Shown here: positions 58,562-64,000 of the stretch, piece after piece
Position numbering within the stretch: the first letter of the stretch is position 1
Layout: every line of letters starts with the position of its first letter
Assembly (NCBI RefSeq): GCF_016906535.1
Contig: NC_057382.1
Coordinates: 496,001 to 560,000, forward strand
Source: Rhizoctonia solani
Lineage: Eukaryota > Basidiomycota > Agaricomycetes > Cantharellales > Ceratobasidiaceae
Length of the DNA stretch: 64,000 nucleotides
Reading direction: 5' to 3'
Notes under the pieces: model-generated
What the model was told of the DNA's origin: nothing
The model's database searches: none
What the model saw: the letters and a program-made list of their open reading frames with translations, nothing else
Translations under genes and position numbers: made by a program

Positions 58562-61500
58562 TCAATCGTCGTTCCGGGAAGTAGACACCGTCAAGCGGCC
58601 CATTTCTTTACGTTGCTTGAGCGATTTGACTTCTGTGCTGATCAAATCGCGCAAACGTTCGAGGTCGACACTTCGTTCGGCTTTGCTTCCCATAAGGAGG
58701 TTGCGCCAGATGGCAGCAGCCGCAACCGAACAGTCCACGAGCAGTTGGAGCGGGCGATTGATTCGGACCATTTTTTGGACAAGGGCGTCGGCGGGAGGGT
58801 ATGACGCATGTGGCCATGCACTACGAATAGCGAACCACCATCCAAGGGGCTGGGTCAATCGCATCAGCATTCATCCTCATAAACACGGACAAAACAACTT
58901 ACACGTCCATCGGGAAGGGACTTTTCGGGATACGTATCATAGGTCGAGAGTTGACCATCAGGCAGCGAGAACCTATCCAAACGAGTCAATACGATTCTTA
59001 CAGAAAGTAAGAAAAAAGCACAGCAACTTGCCTGTGAGTGACCCAATGATGCTCATCCCTCCTATGCCTCGCAAGGACAATAATCAACCTCGGCATGCCC
59101 TCCAACCCAAACGGCGTCCACAAATCCTTCAACATCTGACACGCGTCTCCATGTCGGCCATTATACACCGCGGTGCTAATCGCGTCTGCCATATTGGGCG
59201 GGACATACATACGATCGACCTTGGACACGTCCCCGCCGCCTTCAGACATACGCGCACGAACGTAGCGCTTATAAACCTGGGTACACCACACGCTCAGCGC
59301 GATTTCTTCAACTTGATGTCCTCGTTCAGTGCTCGCAAGCGCCTTGTCCAACTCGGTCAAGGGCCAGACCATGGCCCAGTTCAACAATCGCTGGTGCACG
59401 CGCTGCCAAACCGGTGGAGCCTGGTACGTCTGCAACGCCCGATCACGATCAGGAGGAGCAGACACCGCGCTCTGTGGAGGATGATCATCGTTCCTGTCTT
59501 CGCCCGGAATCTCAGGAACCTCTCCGTTATGGGAAACCTCTGAGCGAGGAGGGGGTTGCTTGACTCTAAGCTTGTAAAGCTCCTCTTCGACGTCACCTTC
59601 GCCACCCGCAATCGATGGTTCTTGCTCATGCCCAAAGACTGACTCTCCACGGCCAAATACCGAACGGTCCATAGCAGTTCCAGGTCCAGCAAAGGATCGA
59701 CCACCAGCCACGCTCTGCTCATGTTCATCTGGATGCAAAAATTCCCTCAGCGCCTGGCGGATAGTCCCCGGGTCTTGGATGTGCTCACGAGAGTGGTCCG
59801 GGAATTCATCCTCGAGGGGCTGTTGGTAGTCGGCAGTTTTGCCGCCTAGAACCGATTCACCAACGTGTGTGCCAGATGGAACGGTCGAAGCATCAATGTT
59901 TCCATGTGCGGTCATAGGTGTGCGGCCGATGTTTAGATCAAACCCAGCTATAGGTACATAAGTTAAATAACGGTGAGTAGTAGAGTGCACCCACCATCCG
60001 ATGGGGGTCTATGAGACCCAATATGCGAGGGCGGGGCTTCGATCCTATTTCGTCCGCCTTCGAGGCTCTCCAACCGGGTTTGCGCATCCTGGAGCATATC
60101 AAACAACGGACGAGCCCACTGGGGTGCGACATTAGACTAGAAACATGTCAGTCACCACCAATTTCATGCCAAAAAAGAGACCAAACTCACATCGGGCGGA
60201 GCAGCAATCGACAACGGCTCGCGCTTCCTCTGCTAAACTAGCGTCAACACCCGTTCGTTCATACAATAAAGCATACGAAAACCTACCTCATCTTCGATAC
60301 CCAACCTCTTGATCCTCATCTTTGCAGCCTTCCTGACGGCCTTGCGGATAACTTCGTGTTGACTGGGGTCCTCGGCAGCATGCAACAAGATGCACAAATC
60401 CTCGTCATGGTAATGCGTTCGGCTGACTTCCTCGGCAAGCACAGACGGCGAGACGGTATAGCTCGTCCTGGGAGTCTTGAGAACCTCCAATAGTTCGCGC
60501 TCGGACATGTCAGGCACGCGATCGATGAATCCGGCTTCCGATGGGGTGGGAGTCGAATCTCCGTGGCTATGGTGGTTGTGGTAGGACCGAGTCGGGGTTC
60601 CAGATCGGTCGGCAGGAGGCCCACCAGCTCCACTCGCGGATCGACGGTGGGAGATACGGCTCCCGGCCGGGCTACCGGTCCTGTACGGGGGAGCGATAGA
60701 CCCACCAGCTTCGCTTGGGGGAACACTCCTAAGAGGATGCATGCCTCCCTCGCTGGGCGCAACAGCACTCCCCGCGAGTGGGTGCAACTTCTTTTCGCCT
60801 CGAAGGGTATTGGCGCTTTCCGCTACGCTCGGCGCACGCCCAATATCTTCGCCCATGTACGCCATACCTTCCCCGGCGAAACTGTTTCCGTCTGTTCCAG
60901 GGTATGCGCCCGGGTACTGCCCCTCGTCAAGTTCGTCTGCATAACTCGCATTATCATTCATCGCCGGGTCCTGCATCATATCGCCAAACGATTGATATCC
61001 TCCAGTGACAGACCCCCGACCCAATGGACTCTTGGCGCGTCCAGGTGTCGTAGATTGGCCACCTACAGCCGAACCAGCGATCGAATGACGAGGTCCGGGT
61101 TGAGAAACGCTCTGGCCGGCACGCGACATTGAAGTTCGACCCGACTTGCCCGTCATTTGTGGAATAACTTTACTGCTCTTGCTTCCGGTCATTTGAGGCT
61201 GGACACGCGCGGTCGACTGTCTGCTGTTCGTCATGCCCGTCTGCTGCGGTTGAATCGGTGCACCACGGCTGGCGCCCATTGAATGTCGGCCTCCAGCAGT
61301 CGACTGCTTGCCGGTCATCTGAGGCGCGATAGGAGCACCTCGGGTAGACTGTTTTCCTGTCATGCCGGTCATTTGGGGTTGGACGGGTACCTGAGTTCCG
61401 CGAGCAGTGGATTGTCTGTTTGTTGTTCCCGTCTGTTGAGGGGCTACACCGCGACTGCCGGTTATTTGCGTCGAAACTAGGCCAGTATGTGGAGGAGCGA

Positions 61501-63089
61501 CGTTGCCGTATCCAGACCCAATGGGCCCAGAGTTCCTATAGAATGATGCCTCTGAGCCTGCGGATTCTGTAGGAGGCTAGATGACGTCTGGTCAGCTATA
61601 CTGAATGACGGAATGAGGGAGGGTGAGAGAAACGCAAACGGGTTTTGGAAATCCAAAAAGCGTCGAGCAGAAAACGCGAAAGAAAAGCGTATGGGTCATG
61701 ATGAAAGCGAGCGCATGATCAGATAACAAAACACGCTGGCCATTGAACGTCACGCCTCCTTGGGATTTTTCGAGTCGCGATCATAGAGTCTAGAGCTCAG
61801 AACGCGGTTGGAGGATCTACGCGCGAGACCGACCCCAAACTGACACGAGAACAAAGAGATCCCTTTGGGAGTAACAAAGCGCGTAAACTCACCTTCCATT
61901 TGGCGCTTGTCCCCGTTCCTTGCGTCTTGATAGGCGGCAGAGCACTACCACTCCAGAGATTATCCATCTCGTCAGTGATTTGTCCAACTGGATCCATAGT
62001 AATTTCAGATTCCCTGCCGGTGCGCGAATGCTACAATGATCAATCCGTCGGTTTGAAAGGGCAAAGTCGCGTGAAATGCGGGGTTTTATGTCATAAGAAT
62101 CAGAATGGATCACTAAGCAGAAAAATGGACCCACCGTGCGGTCGGTTGGCGGCTGGATCTGAATGTTCACGTTGGGACCTTTTTCCATCATGGTATGCAT
62201 AGGAGCGAATGAGCTAGGACGATTAATGTTTCCAAAGGATGGACCAGTGGATTGTGAGAGATAACGCGGGGAGCGCGAGTTGTTTGGATCTTCAATTGGT
62301 ACCTAGACATATTGTCAATGAAACCCCACGGTTTATATGAGAAAATCCGGGACGTACAGTGCGATTATTGGGGCTCATCAGGCTTTCGGGCCGTTCTTGT
62401 TCGTTACTATCGACATCATCATCATACAAATCACCCTCGGGCTCAATATCAAGTTCTTCGCCATTATGCTCTTCAGTAGGGTATCCGCCAGCTGCCTGCT
62501 GTAAAGTGCGCTGGTACGAGGCCTCGCTTCCTGCTCCATGGTCCCCGAATACCTAGAAAAGGCCGTGAGCAAACGCGTGTGAGCTGGGTGGTACTACGCA
62601 CAGCATATTCGAGATCGAGGCCCATCTTGCTTTCCGACTTGCCGGATTGTTCTTCTGCTACCTTTGGCTGGAGATAGGAAGGGGGAATCCAGTCAGAGGG
62701 GGCTCTTCACGGCGCTTGCGGGGGGAGGGAGCAGCAAGGACAGGCTGGGGGGGTGGCGGAGGCGGGGACAGTGGGTGGCGCTCGGGGGCATCGCCTGGCA
62801 GCATCTGTACTGTTTGTCCCGGTGTTTCGGCAGCATACTCAGACGTCGAGTCCACGGCCGGGTGAGAAAGCGGGCCCGCATCGTTGACGCCCTGGAGCCA
62901 TAGGAGGGCTGGGAGCGGGTCAGAGTCGCGTTATAAATTCATGTTTAAACTTACTTTTCTCGGCAGGAGCTATGTCACGCGTCAGTATATGGTGTTTGTG
63001 GGGCATATAGCGAACTCACGGGGCGTATGGGACTGGAGATGGTAGTACTGCACCGGGGCGACCTCCGAGTCAATAAACGGGGTCGCCAT
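58562..63089 (-). CDS. Large low-complexity protein with possible Ulp1-like C-terminus
   Basis: Starts MATPFIDSEVAPVQYYHLQ at 63089 and ends TVSTSRNDD at 58562; more than ten exons. N-terminal and central parts are disordered: Pro-rich (near 62700), then a long stretch of degenerate PQMTGKQST-type repeats (61100-61480), then Ser/Gly/Pro-rich sequence. A helical block (ERELLEVLKTPRTSYTV...MRIKRLGIEDE) follows near 60300-60500. The C-terminal 230 residues are well ordered: LNWAMVWPLTELDKAL, VDRMYVPPNMADAIS, MPRLIIVLARHRR, DEHHWVTHRFSLPDG, STYDTYPEKSLPDGR, PLGWWFAIRSAWP, QLLVDCSVAAAAIW. The H...D...Q-DC order resembles Ulp1/SENP proteases, but this is a hypothesis. One intron uses a GC donor (about 59030). 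No other function is evident. Confidence 0.6.
61120..61480 (-). repeat. Degenerate coding repeat (QMTGKQST-type)
   Basis: Imperfect tandem units encoding MTG(K/S)xST motifs in the large protein. Drift between copies is high. Probably disordered, phosphorylatable Ser/Thr-rich sequence. Confidence 0.7.
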
Positions 63090-63459
63090 CGCGTCGGAGG
63101 ATCTGGGTAATGGGATGCGTGGACAGTGGCCTAAGGGTTTATTACACCGATTCCCAGTGCTCGTTGTTGTTCAAAGCAAGGCTCCAACGAGGCAACAATT
63201 CTCACGTGACCTCATATCCGTACCGGATTTATCCTATATTTGCCTCCATCCTTGTTTATTTCTCCCTCTCTGTTTGTTGATTATGGGCGTGACCGCAACA
63301 GTGTGCATATGGTGCCTCGAAATTCCTTCCAGATGACGATTATCTTTTGCGCATGGCACATTACTCAATTAAGTTTGGTCATCTCCTTCCTTTCAATCAG
63401 CATCACCCGACAGATATCCGGTTATTGTACATTTATCACATTGTTCACTCAGTCCGCGT

Positions 63460-64000
63460 TCAAGCTGCATCAATCTTGACTTCGTATCGTCCGGTACCGG
63501 CGGGAACCTTGACCACCGCGTTATCCCCATCCTTCTCCGCCGCCACTCCATCTCCAGTCACCCCCACACTCCAGTTACCGCCAAACAACTTGGGATCGAC
63601 TGCGATTTTCAGTTCTTCATCCGTGTCCCCCGCAATAAGTCTAATCTCGTGGTGCCTCTTCTCGACATCAACCACTCAGTACGTAACTGGGACTTGAGAT
63701 CCTGGTTGGTGATATACGGTGGCACACCCTTGTTGCGAATAAAATTCGTAATATTTACCACTGCGAGCGGGATGTCTTGAACAATCTTGCCCACCACAGC
63801 GCTTGGAATCGAGCCATTGGGATTGACTGTACGTAAAAATTAGTTGGCAAACGCGACCTAACTTGTATCACACCAACTCACTCTTGACGACATACGCAAC
63901 CTCGAGATCATTCCCCCTCGGAACAACCGACCACCCAGCACAGGTCAATGTAGCCCTCACCCGTCCGCTATTATCCGGATCTCCTTCCACGCTCGTCTGG
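63460..64000 (-). pseudogene. START-like lipid-binding domain gene, 3' part, apparent frameshift
   Basis: Reading down from 64000: GRVRATLTCAGWSVVPRGNDLEVAYVVK, an intron (GTGAGT...TACAG, about 63828-63880), NPNGSIPSAVVGKIVQDIPLAVVNITNFIRNKGVPPYI, then a C-terminal region to the stop at 63460 (IDAA). The wording (T..GW...PRG....V.YVVK, N..G.IPS..V) fits START/StAR-related lipid-transfer domains. Near 63675 the frame shifts: TEW continues in one frame but DVEKRHHEIRL in the next. One missing T would account for it. A true pseudogene, or a sequence error, are both possible. The 5' part is off-window. Confidence 0.6.

Noticed and set aside
1..64000. CRISPR array, operon or integrase-att system
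   Set aside because: No regularly spaced short repeats and no bacterial features; introns and gene families are fungal.
1..64000. tRNA or rRNA genes
   Set aside because: I did not see a convincing cloverleaf with A and B boxes on either strand; a tRNAscan run would be decisive.

Overview
The window looks like nuclear DNA of a filamentous basidiomycete. Genes carry many 45-75 nt GT-AG introns, the zinc-cluster factors and P450 have an agaricomycete look, and there are PL3 pectate lyases and abundant chromodomain Ty3/Gypsy elements. A plant-associated Ceratobasidiaceae/Rhizoctonia-type fungus is my inference; nothing here proves the species.

Positions 1-33,700 are a retrotransposon nest. I resolved the layers by reading LTR ends (TG...CA) and 5-bp target-site duplications (TSDs). 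Left nest: an old LTR (G2, right end 22665) was hit by element C (right end 22471). C was then hit by element F (right end 7374), three solo LTRs (7691-8258, 10626-11196, 12720-13169), the complete element E (13306-19718) and a 1.5-kb LTR called H (20604-22114). F was hit by G, and G by A, whose gag-pol runs off the left edge. Right nest: a zinc-cluster regulator homologue (22695-23940 and 32313 onward) was split by an F-type solo LTR (TSD TGAGT), which was split by a second H (TSD TCTCC), which was split by the complete chromovirus I (24952-31209, TSD CACCT). Every autonomous element has stops or frameshifts. All four testable families carry a primer-binding site complementary to the predicted start of their own RNA, which points to self-priming.

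Positions 34,600-64,000 are gene-rich: a CYP53-like P450; a queuosine-salvage (DUF2419/Qng1-type) enzyme; a SWI1-like ARID subunit of SWI/SNF; two tandem paralogous zinc-cluster regulators; two near-identical PL3 pectate lyases in inverted orientation; bifunctional thiamine enzyme THI6; a single-pass membrane protein; a large low-complexity protein with a possible Ulp1-like C-terminus; and the 3' part of a START-domain gene. There is no operon logic. The visible local relationships are the tandem regulator pair (plus its TE-broken third relative) and the mirrored pectate lyases.
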